Origin: Caldilineae bacterium
GTDB lineage: Bacteria; Chloroflexota; Anaerolineae; JAAEKA01
Direction: 5' to 3'
DNA length: 13,370 nucleotides
Assembly (NCBI GenBank): GCA_020634555.1
Contig: JACKBK010000058.1
Location: 1-13,370 of the forward strand
Each line of letters starts with the position of its first letter. Within the stretch, counting starts at the first letter, position 1. The translations under genes and the position numbers were made by a program. Below the pieces are notes generated by a model that was not told the DNA's origin, searched no databases, and saw nothing but the letters and a program-made list of their open reading frames with translations. Shown in pieces: positions 1 through 7,449 of this stretch.

Positions 1-2618
1 GACCACGCTGGGCCGCGCCCGTCAGCGTTGACCGCGTAGGGCGTGGTTGGCAGGTTTCCGCCGTAGATCGATGAGCAGCCGGTGGCGTTGGCGACAATGG
101 TGCGGTCGCCGAAAAGCTGGGTGATCAGCTTGATGTATGGCGTCTCACCACAACCGGAGCAAGCGCCGGAGAACTCGAACAGCGGCTGCAGGAGCTGGTT
201 GGTCTTGACCTGGCGAGGGTTGACGTTGCGCCGGTCGATCTCTGGGATGCTGAGGAAGAAGTCGTAGTTCGCTCGCTCCCGCTCGCGGATCGGCGGCTGC
301 GGCTCCATGTTGATGGCCTTGAAGCGTGGCTCGCGTCTGTTCTTGGCCGGGCAGACGTGGACACAGGCTCCACAACCGGTGCAGTCCTCCGCCGCCACCT
401 GGATGGTGTACATCCAGCCGGGGTATTCCTTACCCTTGTACGGCGTCGACTGGAAGGACTCGGGTGCGCCGGCCAGCTCTTCCTCTGGATAGACCTTGAT
501 GCGGATCGTGGCGTGCGGGCAGACCAGCGCGCATTTGCCACACTGGATGCAGATGTCCGGGTCCCAGATTGGCACCTCCAGCGCGATGTTGCGCTTCTCC
601 CACTGCGTCGTCGCGGTCGGATAGGTGCCGTCGACGGGCAGGAGGGAGACCGGCAAATCATCGCCGCGGCCGGCCATGATCTCGCCGGTCACGCGTTGCA
701 CGAACTCGGGCGCGTTGGCCGGGACCATTGAAGGCAGCTCCAGCGTGCTTGTTACTGTCTCCGGCACCGGAACACGGTGTAGATGGGCCAGGGTTTGATC
801 GACTGCCTCATAGTTCTGCTGCACCACCTTCTCGCCGCGCTTGCCATAGGTCTTCTTGATCGCCTCCTTGATAGCGGCGATAGCCTCTTCCTCTGGTAGC
901 ACACCAGAGATGGCAAAGAAGCAGGTCTGCATGATGGTGTTGATGCGCCCGCCCATGTTGGTCTTGTCGGCCACGTCGTAAGCGTCGATGACATAGAACT
1001 TCATCTGCTTGCGGATCATGTGTTCCTGATAGACCCGGGGCAGGCTGTCCCAGACCTCGTCCTTGTTGACGTAGGTGTTGAGCAGGAATACCGATCCCGG
1101 AGCAGCCTGGGCCAACACATCATAGCGTTCCAGGAAGATCGTCTGGTGTACCGCGATGAAATTGGCCGAGGTGATCAGATACGGCTGGCGGATCTCAGTG
1201 GGGCCGAAACGCAGGTGTGACACAGTGGTCGCGCCCGACTTCTTGGAGTCGTAGACGAAGTGGCCCTGGGCGTAGTTAGGCGTGTCTTCACCGATGATCT
1301 TGATGCTGTTCTTGTTGGCGCCTACCGTGCCGTCGGCGCCCAACCCGTAGAAGAGCGCCCGCACGACCTTGGGCGACTCGATGCTGAAGCCCGGATCATA
1401 GTCGATGCTGGTGAAGGTCACGTCGTCGTTGATGCCGACTGTGAAATGGTTCTTGGGCTGCGGCTTGGCCAGCTCATCGAAGATGCCCTTGACCATGCCG
1501 GGTGTGAACTCCTTGCTGGAGAGGCCATAACGTCCACCGACCATCTTCAGACCGCTGCGGCCGTTCTCTACCATGGCGGTCACGCAGTCGAGATACAGTG
1601 GTTCGCCGGAGCCACCAGGTTCCTTGGTGCGGTCCAGCACCGCTACCTTGGTGACGGTGTCAGGCAGCGCGTTTATAAAGGCCGCAGCGTCGAAGGGCCG
1701 GTACAGACGGACTTTGACCAGCCCGACTTTCTCGCCCTGCTCCGCCAGGTGTTCCACGGTCTGGTGGGCCGTTTCTGCGCCGGATCCCATCATGATGATC
1801 ACCCGTTCGGCGTCGGGAGCACCGACGTAGTCGAACAGGTTGTACTCGCGGCCTGTCAGCGAAGCGAACTTGTCCATGGCTTTCTGCACGATGGCCGGCG
1901 TGCGGTCGTAGAAGATGTTGACCGTCTCGCGCGCCTGGAAGAAGACGTCCGGGTTCTGGGCCGTACCGCGGATGAATGGAGTATCCGGCGACAGCCCGCG
2001 TGCCCGGTGTGCGATCACCAGGTCGTCATCGATCATCGAGCGGATGTCGTCGTCGGTCAGTTGCTCGATCTTGGCTACTTCGTGGCTGGTGCGGAAGCCG
2101 TCGAAGAAGTGGATGAAGGGCACCCGGGCCTCCAGCGTGGCGGCCTGGGCGATCAGGGCGAAGTCCATGACCTCCTGGACCGAGTTGCTGCACAGCATGC
2201 CCCAGCCGGTCTGGCGGGTCGCCATCACGTCCGAGTGGTCGCCGAAGATCGAGAGCGCCTGAGCCGCCACGCTGCGGGCCGCGACGTGGAAGACCGTAGG
2301 CGTCAACTCACCGGCGATCTTGAACATGTTAGGCACCATCAGCAGCAGGCCCTGCGATGCTGTGAACGTGGTTGTCAGCGAGCCGGTTTGCAGCGCGCCG
2401 TGGACCGCGCCTGCTGCGCCGCCCTCCGATTGCATCTCCACCACCAGCGGCACCGTGCCCCAGATGTTTGTCTTGTCCTCGGCTGTCCATTGGTCGGCCC
2501 ACTCGCCCATGGGGCTGGAGGGGGTAATCGGGTAGATCGCGATTACCTCGTTTACCTTGTGGGCGACATAGGCGGCAGCCTCGTTGCCGTCAATTGTTAC
2601 GAATGGTCGTTTGCTCAT
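1..2618 (-). CDS. nifJ: Pyruvate:ferredoxin (flavodoxin) oxidoreductase, C-terminus cut by window edge
   Basis: Cytoplasmic enzyme of the homodimeric PFOR family, which oxidatively decarboxylates pyruvate with CoA to acetyl-CoA and reduces ferredoxin or flavodoxin. The minus frame is open from ATG at 2618 to the window start (872 codons of a usual ~1170-1200). Visible in order: an N-terminal pyrimidine-binding region with YPITPSSP (about residues 29-36), a TFHVAARS-like pyruvate site with R115, a GSGAETAHQ stretch in the middle domain, a first ferredoxin-type cluster motif ICIQCGKCALVCPHA (C690, C693, C696, C700), a second DCTGCGACVHVCPA (C746, C749, C752, C756), then ACSGCGETPY (C820, C823) and NATGC of the TPP domain. 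Numbering agrees closely with the well-studied Desulfovibrio enzyme. A GGGAG ribosome site lies 5 bases before the start. No frameshift was seen at the motifs checked. It stands alone on its strand here. Function is near certain; the missing end is a window effect. Confidence 0.97.
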   Translation of the reverse strand, partial: MSKRPFVTIDGNEAAAYVAHKVNEVIAIYPITPSSPMGEWADQWTAEDKTNIWGTVPLVVEMQSEGGAAGAVHGALQTGSLTTTFTASQGLLLMVPNMFKIAGELTPTVFHVAARSVAAQALSIFGDHSDVMATRQTGWGMLCSNSVQEVMDFALIAQAATLEARVPFIHFFDGFRTSHEVAKIEQLTDDDIRSMIDDDLVIAHRARGLSPDTPFIRGTAQNPDVFFQARETVNIFYDRTPAIVQKAMDKFASLTGREYNLFDYVGAPDAERVIIMMGSGAETAHQTVEHLAEQGEKVGLVKVRLYRPFDAAAFINALPDTVTKVAVLDRTKEPGGSGEPLYLDCVTAMVENGRSGLKMVGGRYGLSSKEFTPGMVKGIFDELAKPQPKNHFTVGINDDVTFTSIDYDPGFSIESPKVVRALFYGLGADGTVGANKNSIKIIGEDTPNYAQGHFVYDSKKSGATTVSHLRFGPTEIRQPYLITSANFIAVHQTIFLERYDVLAQAAPGSVFLLNTYVNKDEVWDSLPRVYQEHMIRKQMKFYVIDAYDVADKTNMGGRINTIMQTCFFAISGVLPEEEAIAAIKEAIKKTYGKRGEKVVQQNYEAVDQTLAHLHRVPVPETVTSTLELPSMVPANAPEFVQRVTGEIMAGRGDDLPVSLLPVDGTYPTATTQWEKRNIALEVPIWDPDICIQCGKCALVCPHATIRIKVYPEEELAGAPESFQSTPYKGKEYPGWMYTIQVAAEDCTGCGACVHVCPAKNRREPRFKAINMEPQPPIRERERANYDFFLSIPEIDRRNVNPRQVKTNQLLQPLFEFSGACSGCGETPYIKLITQLFGDRTIVANATGCSSIYGGNLPTTPYAVNADGRGPAW

Positions 2619-2923
2619 GATCGCTCCCGTCGTCAGATTTCCTGGCCGCCGGAGAGTGTTCGAGCCGGCAGCCGTTGGTAAGTACTGAGCGTTGCTAGTT
2701 GTTTGCTATGGACTGGTTTCGTGATCCACAGAGCAAGCATACCACGTTTGTGCACTGCTTAACATGATGCGCGTCATATGCGGGAGAATTCGTGAATAAC
2801 ACAGCGAATTGCGACAGCGAATGCGGAGGGGGTATCACGGTGCGCGTCGTATGCGCGGAGATTCACGGAAAGATAAGTCGTGGGCAGCCGGGCAGCTGGA
2901 CACCTCGCCAGGAATGAGGTAAT
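2619..2923. other. Intergenic region between divergent nifJ and the nucleotidyltransferase pair
   Basis: This 305-base gap must hold the promoters of nifJ (leftward) and of the gene at 2924 (rightward). I found no convincing -35/-10 pair; a possible leftward -10 (TATGCT, plus positions 2736-2741) lacks a good -35. The right half holds the direct repeats listed separately. No small gene with a ribosome site was seen. Confidence 0.6.
2768..2864. repeat. Pair of ~24 bp imperfect direct repeats plus a 12-13 bp tandem duplication
   Basis: TGCGCGTCATATGCGGGAG at 2768 onward recurs as TGCGCGTCGTATGCGCGGAG at 2841 onward, 73 bases later, each followed by an ATTC(A/G)-like tail. Between them ACAGCGAATTGCG (2801-2813) is followed at once by ACAGCGAATGCG (2814-2825). 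The placement in a divergent promoter region would suit paired regulator sites, but no known operator is recognised. Confidence 0.5.
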
Positions 2924-3217
2924 ATGGCAGATGTTGCCACAACACTAGTGTTGCCAAACGCTCACGTTGCCATGGACGACATACCTAAATATCGCTTCGA
3001 TCCCGTTGACCACAACTTCATGCGCATCCGCGGCCGGCTTTCACCGGGTGAGCGCCTGCAGGCCATGCTCGCTGCCCGTGAATGGGTCTTTGCCGTTCAT
3101 CGTGCCCGCTTGCAGCGACAGTACCCAAGCATGTCGCTTGAAGAGATCAACTTGAAGGTGTTAGAGGAGATGGAGCGTGCCGAACGAAGGCAAGCCAGAT
3201 CTCACACTGTTTCTTGA
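2924..3217 (+). CDS. Small charged helical protein, partner of the downstream nucleotidyltransferase
   Basis: A 97-residue soluble protein with no signal peptide or membrane segment. The ATG at 2924 is preceded by GAGGT at 2916-2920, a good ribosome site; the later ATG at 2972 has none. The C-terminal half (about residues 40-92) is rich in Arg, Glu and Ala and looks like two or three helices, including RARLQRQYPSMSLEEINLKV. I recall similar short proteins encoded just ahead of nucleotidyltransferase genes in Chloroflexota and cyanobacteria, but cannot name the family from sequence alone. The 3' end overlaps the next gene by 41 bases, and that gene's ribosome site lies inside this coding region, so the two are very likely one transcript with coupled translation. 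Its role as antitoxin or accessory subunit is inference from this arrangement. No DNA-binding motif is evident. Confidence 0.8.
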   Translation: MADVATTLVLPNAHVAMDDIPKYRFDPVDHNFMRIRGRLSPGERLQAMLAAREWVFAVHRARLQRQYPSMSLEEINLKVLEEMERAERRQARSHTVS

Positions 3218-3827
3218 TATCGTCCATTCGCTGGAGCGGATCGGGGCGTCGTATATGGTCATCGGGGGATTCGCCGCGACCATGTACGGCATCCTCCGTA
3301 CGACATTCGACATCGACATCATTGTTGATCTGCAGGACGAGCACATTCAGGCGTTGGCTGAAATATACCCACCGCCGCGCTACTACGCCGATCCTGAACA
3401 AATGCGCAATTCAATTCGGTTGGGAATCCCATTCAACATTATCGATGGCAAACGCGGTGAGAAGGCAGATATCAGCCCATTAGCCAGGGATTTTCGCTAT
3501 TGGCCGGCCTTTAGCCGCCGCATTCGCTATGAGATTCAATGGCCCGGGGAGGCTCCGTTTGCGGCATGGTGCGCGCGGCCGGACGATGTAATCTACGGCA
3601 AGTTACTGGCGTGGAAAGAGGGCCGGTCGCGCAAGCACGAAAGTGACATCTATGATATGCTCGTCTTTCGCTATCTGGAAGCCGACCCAACTTTGGCCGA
3701 GACGTTCGACGAGGCATACTTGGATGCGCAGGCCAAGGTATTGGGACCGGACGTGGAGGAGCTTTGGCGTTCTGTCAAACAAGCGGCAGAGGATGACGCA
3801 AAGCGCGATAACACCCCTATGTTCTGA
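3177..3827 (+). CDS. MNT/AbiEii-type nucleotidyltransferase-fold protein (DUF6036-like)
   Basis: A 216-residue cytoplasmic protein of the polymerase-beta nucleotidyltransferase superfamily. Residues 26-51 carry the hallmark MVIGGFAATMYG (GG at 30-31), then RTTFDIDIIVDL with acidic residues D45 and D47; KADIS supplies a third acidic residue, D99. The C-terminal part has RPDDVIYGKLLAWKEGRSRKHESDIYDM (about 134-161), the usual Lys/Arg-rich helix of AbiEii and DUF6036 proteins. The start is GTG at 3177 with AGAGGAGA at 3163-3170, a strong ribosome site inside the upstream gene. Members of this superfamily act as toxins that nucleotidylate RNA or protein, as antitoxins that AMPylate HEPN toxins, or as antibiotic nucleotidyltransferases; which applies here cannot be told. 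No HEPN partner is present, so the 97-residue neighbour is the only candidate partner. The catalytic triad appears intact, so activity is plausible. Confidence 0.88.
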   Translation: MPNEGKPDLTLFLDIVHSLERIGASYMVIGGFAATMYGILRTTFDIDIIVDLQDEHIQALAEIYPPPRYYADPEQMRNSIRLGIPFNIIDGKRGEKADISPLARDFRYWPAFSRRIRYEIQWPGEAPFAAWCARPDDVIYGKLLAWKEGRSRKHESDIYDMLVFRYLEADPTLAETFDEAYLDAQAKVLGPDVEELWRSVKQAAEDDAKRDNTPMF

Positions 3828-3919
3828 TACACGAGTGGGAGAATTAATCGTACTGAACCGTTCTGCTCCAGGGTGCTCGGAATTGCCCCGAGCGTGCCAT
3901 CTGGCTGCACCGAAAACGC

Positions 3920-4042
3920 GGGATCACGAAGTCGCAAAGAGGCACGAAAGCCGCGAAGCTCGAAGACCGCGAAGGACCGATGTCGTTCATCAACACGCAA
4001 AACCCTTCGCGTGTTCGCGAACCTTCGCAACTTCGTGATCCC
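3920..4042. repeat. Long imperfect inverted repeat made of CGAAG-type iterations
   Basis: The left arm begins GGGATCACGAAGTCGCAAAG (3920-3939). The right arm, read on the other strand from 4042, begins GGGATCACGAAGTTGCGAAG, with 18 of 20 bases identical; the match continues with small gaps for about 40 bases in all. Both arms are iterations of CACGAAG/CGCGAAG, so the element could fold into a long cruciform or RNA stem. I recall CGCGAAG/CACGAAAG-rich repeats of this kind between genes in environmental Chloroflexota and Planctomycetes, but this is memory only. Confidence 0.7.
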
Positions 4043-4072
4043 AAGCTTCGATGATCTTGACTCGTCGCGCCA

Positions 4073-4105
4073 GGTGACAGTCACTTTCCGAAAGTGACTG
4101 TCACC
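4073..4105. repeat. Perfect 15-bp-arm palindrome
   Basis: GGTGACAGTCACTTT (4073-4087) and AAAGTGACTGTCACC (4091-4105) are exact reverse complements around a CCG centre, and the outer C and G of the centre also pair. Each arm itself holds the smaller palindrome GTGACAGTCAC-like. No T-tract follows, so it is not a standard terminator. It sits 14 bases left of the bidirectional terminator. Confidence 0.85.
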
Positions 4106-4118
4106 TTCCACGCCACGC

Positions 4119-4152
4119 AAAACACCCCCGGCCATTTGGCCAGGGGTGTTTT
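4119..4152. terminator. Bidirectional intrinsic terminator
   Basis: AAAACACCCC (4119-4128) pairs with GGGGTGTTTT (4143-4152), and inside that GGCCA (4130-4134) pairs with TGGCC (4137-4141) around a two-base loop; one C/A mismatch interrupts the stem. The A-run on one side and T-run on the other let it serve both the rightward nucleotidyltransferase pair and the leftward propeller gene. Confidence 0.9.
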
Positions 4153-4231
4153 CTGGTCGTACAGACAAGCGCCAGATCGTTCAGCAACTGTCACTGAACC
4201 GACGCTGCCTTGTGCTATCGTTTCATGAGAA

Positions 4232-7051
4232 CTAGTCGATAGTCCGCTCAGACACGCTAACTGTCAAGGCAGTGCGCGATCTTCTGCGCTGCACCAGCAT
4301 CGCGCCGGCGATCAGGGCTGCCATTGCCAGCAGCAGGTACGGCAGCGCGTTGAAGCTCTGGCTTGTGGCGTCCATTTCGCTGACTGTGACAGCTGTCGGA
4401 ATCGGCGAACTGGGGAGGGGCCAGACGTAAGCGCCGCGGCTGCGGGTCCAGACTGCCAGGGTGGTTGCGCCGCCGTCCACCGTCATGTCCCAGATCATCA
4501 CGTTGGGCAGGCCGGCCTGGAAGCGATACCACTCAGGCGTGGCCTGGGTGATGTCGTTGGTGTAGTAGAGGCCCCAGTCGGTTCCGGCAAACACCTGTTG
4601 CGGGTAGTTGGGGTTGACCATGATCGAGTCGACCGGCAGGTTGGGCAGGTTGCCCGACTTGTCAGCCCAGGTGAAGCTGGCGCAGTCGGCGGTGCAGGTG
4701 ACCTGGAAGACGTGACCTGGTGTGCCAGGCGTGTTCTGGTCGAAGCCGCCGACCGCGGCGTAGCCGATCAGCGGGTTGGCGGTGTCCTGGTAGACGTCGA
4801 GGATCGGGCGGTTGGGCAAGACCGTGTTGCCGCCGGTGACATCAACCCAGGTGGCGCTGTTGGCAACGCCCTGGCCGAGGTCGAAGCCCATCTGCACGTT
4901 GCCGTCGTTGGTGCCGACGATGGCGCGCGAGACATCGCTCCAGGCGTAGTTGAGCTGGTTGATGATCGAGCGGTCGGCCAGGGTGTTCTTGGTCAGATCG
5001 GGGCTGTTGGCCAGCCAGCTTCCCAGTCCGGTGATCGACTCCCAGACGCGGTAGGAGCCGGCGATCATGTGGGTGCAGCCGGTGGGTGGGCAGCCGTTCT
5101 TCTGGATCTCGTAGGGGAAGATGAAGCCGCGGCGGTCGGCGGTCCAGCCGCCGGTGATGCCGATCTGGTTGCCGTAGGCGCCGGTGGTGCTGACCCCCAG
5201 GTTGCCGTTCTGGCTCTCCTGGTAGTAGCGTTGGTTGAGCACCGGCTCGATGCGGGCGAACATGCCGTCGCCGCCGCGGCGGACCTGCCAGACGGCTTCG
5301 GCGGGGTTGCCGGCGTTCCAGACGTAGACCGCCGATCCGTTGTCCTGCATGCCGCCGTTGATGCCAGGCTGGGCAGCGTTGGCGAAGTCGCCGGTGATGT
5401 CGCCGGAGTAGAACTCCAGCGTGCTCAGGCTGTTGTTGATCTGCGTGAAGGTGGGGCTGCCTGCGTCGGCGTTGAGGGTCACGTAGGCGCCGCCGTCGCT
5501 GCCGGCGATCAGGGTCGAGGAGGAGCCGGGCACATAGGCCAGTGCGTGGTGGTCCACGTGGACGGTGTTGCCGCCGGCATAGCCGCAGGTCAGGTCGGTG
5601 AAGGTGGTGCCGCCGTTGGTGGAGCGGAAGATGTCAACGGTGGACATGTAGACCACGTCGGAGTTGTTGGGATCGACCGCCAGTCCCTGGTCGTACCAGT
5701 TCTGGCCGTAGTCGCCAAAGCAGCCGGTCAAGCCAGCGGGGCCGGAGCGTTGCTCCCATGTGGTGCCGCCGTCGGTGGTCCGCCAGACGCCCATCTGGCC
5801 GTGGGTGTTGCCCAAAACAGCCTGCACCTGAACGTAGATGACGTCAGAATTGCTGGGCGCCATGGCCACATCCATGCGGCCCAGGGTGTTGCCGCCGGGA
5901 TCGGCTACGGGGATGCCGCTGCCGGTGCCGGCAGGCCAGCCGTTGTCGGGCCGGCTGAGCAGGTCCCAGCTAACCGGGCAGCCGCTGGTGGGCCAGGTGG
6001 TGCTGTAGGCGCCGTTAGCGCCGTTCTCGTTCAGGTTCGCCTGGACCGGGGTGTTGGTGCCGCGAGCGCCGACGAAGGCATAGAGCCGGCTGGTGGCGCC
6101 GTCGTCACGGGCCAGCAGGCCGGTGATGTCCTGGCGCTGGGTGGTGAAGCTGTTGGTCAGGCACGGCCCGTCCCAGTTTTCGCCAGCATCATATGAGAAG
6201 AACATGCCGGTCTTTGTACCAACGGCTACGTTGTTGCCGTTGTTGGGATCCACCTGGATCTTGCCGATGGCCTGGTACTGGGGGAACTCGCCGGCCGGCT
6301 GCTGGTAGAAGCCGTTGAACACATCGGCGCCCAGCACTTCCCAGGTGGCGCCCTGGTCGCTGCTCTTCAACACGCCGGCTGCGCCGAAGGAATAGGAGCC
6401 GAAGCGCAGGTCGCCGGTGCCGGCGTAGACCACGTTGTGGTTGGTGGGATCGATTGTGATATCGCCGATGGCGATGGTGGACAGCAGCGGATCGTCGGTG
6501 ACCGGTTCCCAGGTAGTAGCGGCTGAACAGCAGTTGGTGGTCTTCCAGACACCGCCGCCGTCGCTGCCCAGATAGGCAACGTTGGTGTCAACCGGGTCGA
6601 CGCGCATCACGTTGGTCCGGCCTGACACGAGACCGTAGGAGTAGCAGTTGATGCAGCCGTTGCTCTGCAGCGGTTTTGGTCCCAGCGAGGTGAACGAGTT
6701 GGGGTCAAGGCTCAGCGGCGACTGGTTTGCCTCGCGGTTGTAGGTGACAACACCGGCGGGCACGGCACGCTCGACCTGCTCGTCCTCTTGCTGAGCGTCG
6801 AGATACCAGCGGCCGTCGAATTGGCCGGTGGGGTAGCTGACGCGGTGGTAGAAGAAATCGCCCATGGCCAGCAGGTTTTCGCTCTCAGTGCTGGCATCCT
6901 CACCAGGCTCCGGCATGTAGAGCAGGTTTCCACCGTCAGGGTCTCCAACAGGCGCCTTGCTCAGATCGGGGCCGGGCGCAACGGCGATGACCAGTGCGAC
7001 CAGAATGGCAATCGCACCGACGACATAGCGAAGCTGAATTGGTCTGTTCAT
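4232..7051 (-). CDS. Membrane-anchored Asp-box (BNR/VPS10-like) beta-propeller protein
   Basis: A 939-residue exported protein. An N-terminal hydrophobic segment (residues 9-25) acts as signal or anchor, and a C-terminal hydrophobic segment (about 903-920) followed by QRRRSR suggests a stop-transfer anchor, leaving the bulk outside. Asp-box motifs appear at 230-237 (SSDQGATW), 286-293 (SYDAGENW), 425-432 (TTDGGTTW) and 477-484 (STNGGTTF). HVDHHALAYVP (498-508), GSDGGAY (517-523) and GGMQDNG (566-572) fit the propeller family often labelled exo-alpha-sialidase or sortilin-like. Sialidase chemistry is not shown: I could not assign the arginine triad. Paired cysteines (for example 133/136, 174/175, 654/659, 786/790) suggest disulfides. 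The start chosen is ATG at 7051 with GAGG just upstream; a TTG at 7072 in the same frame is less likely. It is the last gene of the leftward cluster and ends before the bidirectional terminator. Ligand unknown. Confidence 0.88.
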   Translation of the reverse strand: MNRPIQLRYVVGAIAILVALVIAVAPGPDLSKAPVGDPDGGNLLYMPEPGEDASTESENLLAMGDFFYHRVSYPTGQFDGRWYLDAQQEDEQVERAVPAGVVTYNREANQSPLSLDPNSFTSLGPKPLQSNGCINCYSYGLVSGRTNVMRVDPVDTNVAYLGSDGGGVWKTTNCCSAATTWEPVTDDPLLSTIAIGDITIDPTNHNVVYAGTGDLRFGSYSFGAAGVLKSSDQGATWEVLGADVFNGFYQQPAGEFPQYQAIGKIQVDPNNGNNVAVGTKTGMFFSYDAGENWDGPCLTNSFTTQRQDITGLLARDDGATSRLYAFVGARGTNTPVQANLNENGANGAYSTTWPTSGCPVSWDLLSRPDNGWPAGTGSGIPVADPGGNTLGRMDVAMAPSNSDVIYVQVQAVLGNTHGQMGVWRTTDGGTTWEQRSGPAGLTGCFGDYGQNWYDQGLAVDPNNSDVVYMSTVDIFRSTNGGTTFTDLTCGYAGGNTVHVDHHALAYVPGSSSTLIAGSDGGAYVTLNADAGSPTFTQINNSLSTLEFYSGDITGDFANAAQPGINGGMQDNGSAVYVWNAGNPAEAVWQVRRGGDGMFARIEPVLNQRYYQESQNGNLGVSTTGAYGNQIGITGGWTADRRGFIFPYEIQKNGCPPTGCTHMIAGSYRVWESITGLGSWLANSPDLTKNTLADRSIINQLNYAWSDVSRAIVGTNDGNVQMGFDLGQGVANSATWVDVTGGNTVLPNRPILDVYQDTANPLIGYAAVGGFDQNTPGTPGHVFQVTCTADCASFTWADKSGNLPNLPVDSIMVNPNYPQQVFAGTDWGLYYTNDITQATPEWYRFQAGLPNVMIWDMTVDGGATTLAVWTRSRGAYVWPLPSSPIPTAVTVSEMDATSQSFNALPYLLLAMAALIAGAMLVQRRRSRTALTVSVSERTID

Positions 7052-7079
7052 AAATTCCTCACACTTCTCCAAAAAGATT

Positions 7080-7330
7080 CAGGTTACATCGCCAAAAGCA
7101 AGCCGGAATCCCAAGGGGTGAAGCCAGATCATGCAGCGGTCACTCTGGCTTGCTCGGGCATTCGTTCCTTTGGATCCCTGTGCTTGAGGTACACCGTGTA
7201 CTTCAGCATCTGGATGCTGAAGAAGAATGTGCCGACGGTCAGCTCATCCAGGGGGCACAACATGACCTGATCGGCGCGAATATATTGACGTTGGTGAAGT
7301 CGTAGGTAAAACGAGCGGCGGCGGGATGGG
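7080..7330 (-). pseudogene. Decayed 3' remnant of a second pentameric ligand-gated ion channel
   Basis: Bases 7082-7141 match 7474-7533, the 3' end of the intact channel gene, at 49 of 60 positions, and the match continues with gaps to about 7330. Translated on the minus strand, three frames in turn align to the intact channel's last helices: FTYDFTNVN (intact FAYNFTIAN), then LDELTVGTFFFSIQMLKYTV (intact LDALLVGTFIISVLTLAYNV) through YLKHRDPKER to a stop, then RCMIWLHPLGFRLAFGDVT (intact RYMIWLYPLGFLLAFGIVT). Two frameshifts and the absence of everything upstream of the second transmembrane helix show that it is dead. It lies between the intact channel gene and the propeller gene. Protein-level divergence suggests an old tandem paralogue rather than a fresh partial duplication; this last point is inference. 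Confidence 0.85.
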
Positions 7331-7449
7331 CGATCCCAAAAAAAGTGAGGCGATTATAGCCTACCTTGGTGTTGTGCGCAACCTTGCAGATTCGCTTCGT
7401 TCAACAAAGTAGCCGTCGTGACGGTCAAGCAGGGTTTTTCATAGTTTCG
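7331..7449. other. Short spacer between channel gene and its remnant
   Basis: Leftward transcripts leaving the channel gene cross this A/T-richer spacer, which includes a run of seven A (about 7338-7344). No clear terminator hairpin or ribosome site was seen, so read-through towards the propeller gene is possible. Confidence 0.4.

Larger units (their letters stand above)
3828..4231. other. 404-base gap between convergent genes, filled with palindromic elements
   Basis: No gene is supported here. The stretch holds a long imperfect inverted repeat, a 33 bp palindrome and a terminator, each listed separately. Open frames crossing it are built of repeat sequence and lack ribosome sites. Confidence 0.75.

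Noticed and set aside
125..661. A 178-codon minus-strand open frame
   Set aside because: It lies in a different frame within nifJ; the Ser/Arg-rich product is a frame shadow, while the ferredoxin-type cluster motifs are in the nifJ frame.
1260..2681. A 473-codon plus-strand open frame
   Set aside because: It is antisense to nifJ, whose cofactor and substrate motifs are unmistakable; the frame reads as low-complexity Val/Gly/Arg/Asp-rich sequence with no ribosome site.
2760..2800. A Rex-type redox operator upstream of nifJ around GAATTCGTGAATAAC
   Set aside because: The second half-site TTCACAA partner is missing; the similarity is limited to GTGAA.
3920..4105. A CRISPR array, suggested by repeated CGAAG units and palindromes
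   Set aside because: The units are not regularly spaced, there are no unique spacers of even length, and no cas genes are present.
4598..6196. A 532-codon plus-strand open frame
   Set aside because: It is antisense to the propeller gene; its Val/Gly/Ala-rich composition is typical of a shadow frame in G+C-rich coding sequence.
7052..7072. A TTG start for the propeller protein, seven codons upstream
   Set aside because: The ATG at 7051 has GAGG at the right distance, and the extra residues would be coded by that ribosome site.
7135..7270. A possible small protein-coding gene in the remnant region on either strand
   Set aside because: The stretch aligns with the intact channel's 3' end in shifting frames and has internal stops, so it is decayed sequence.
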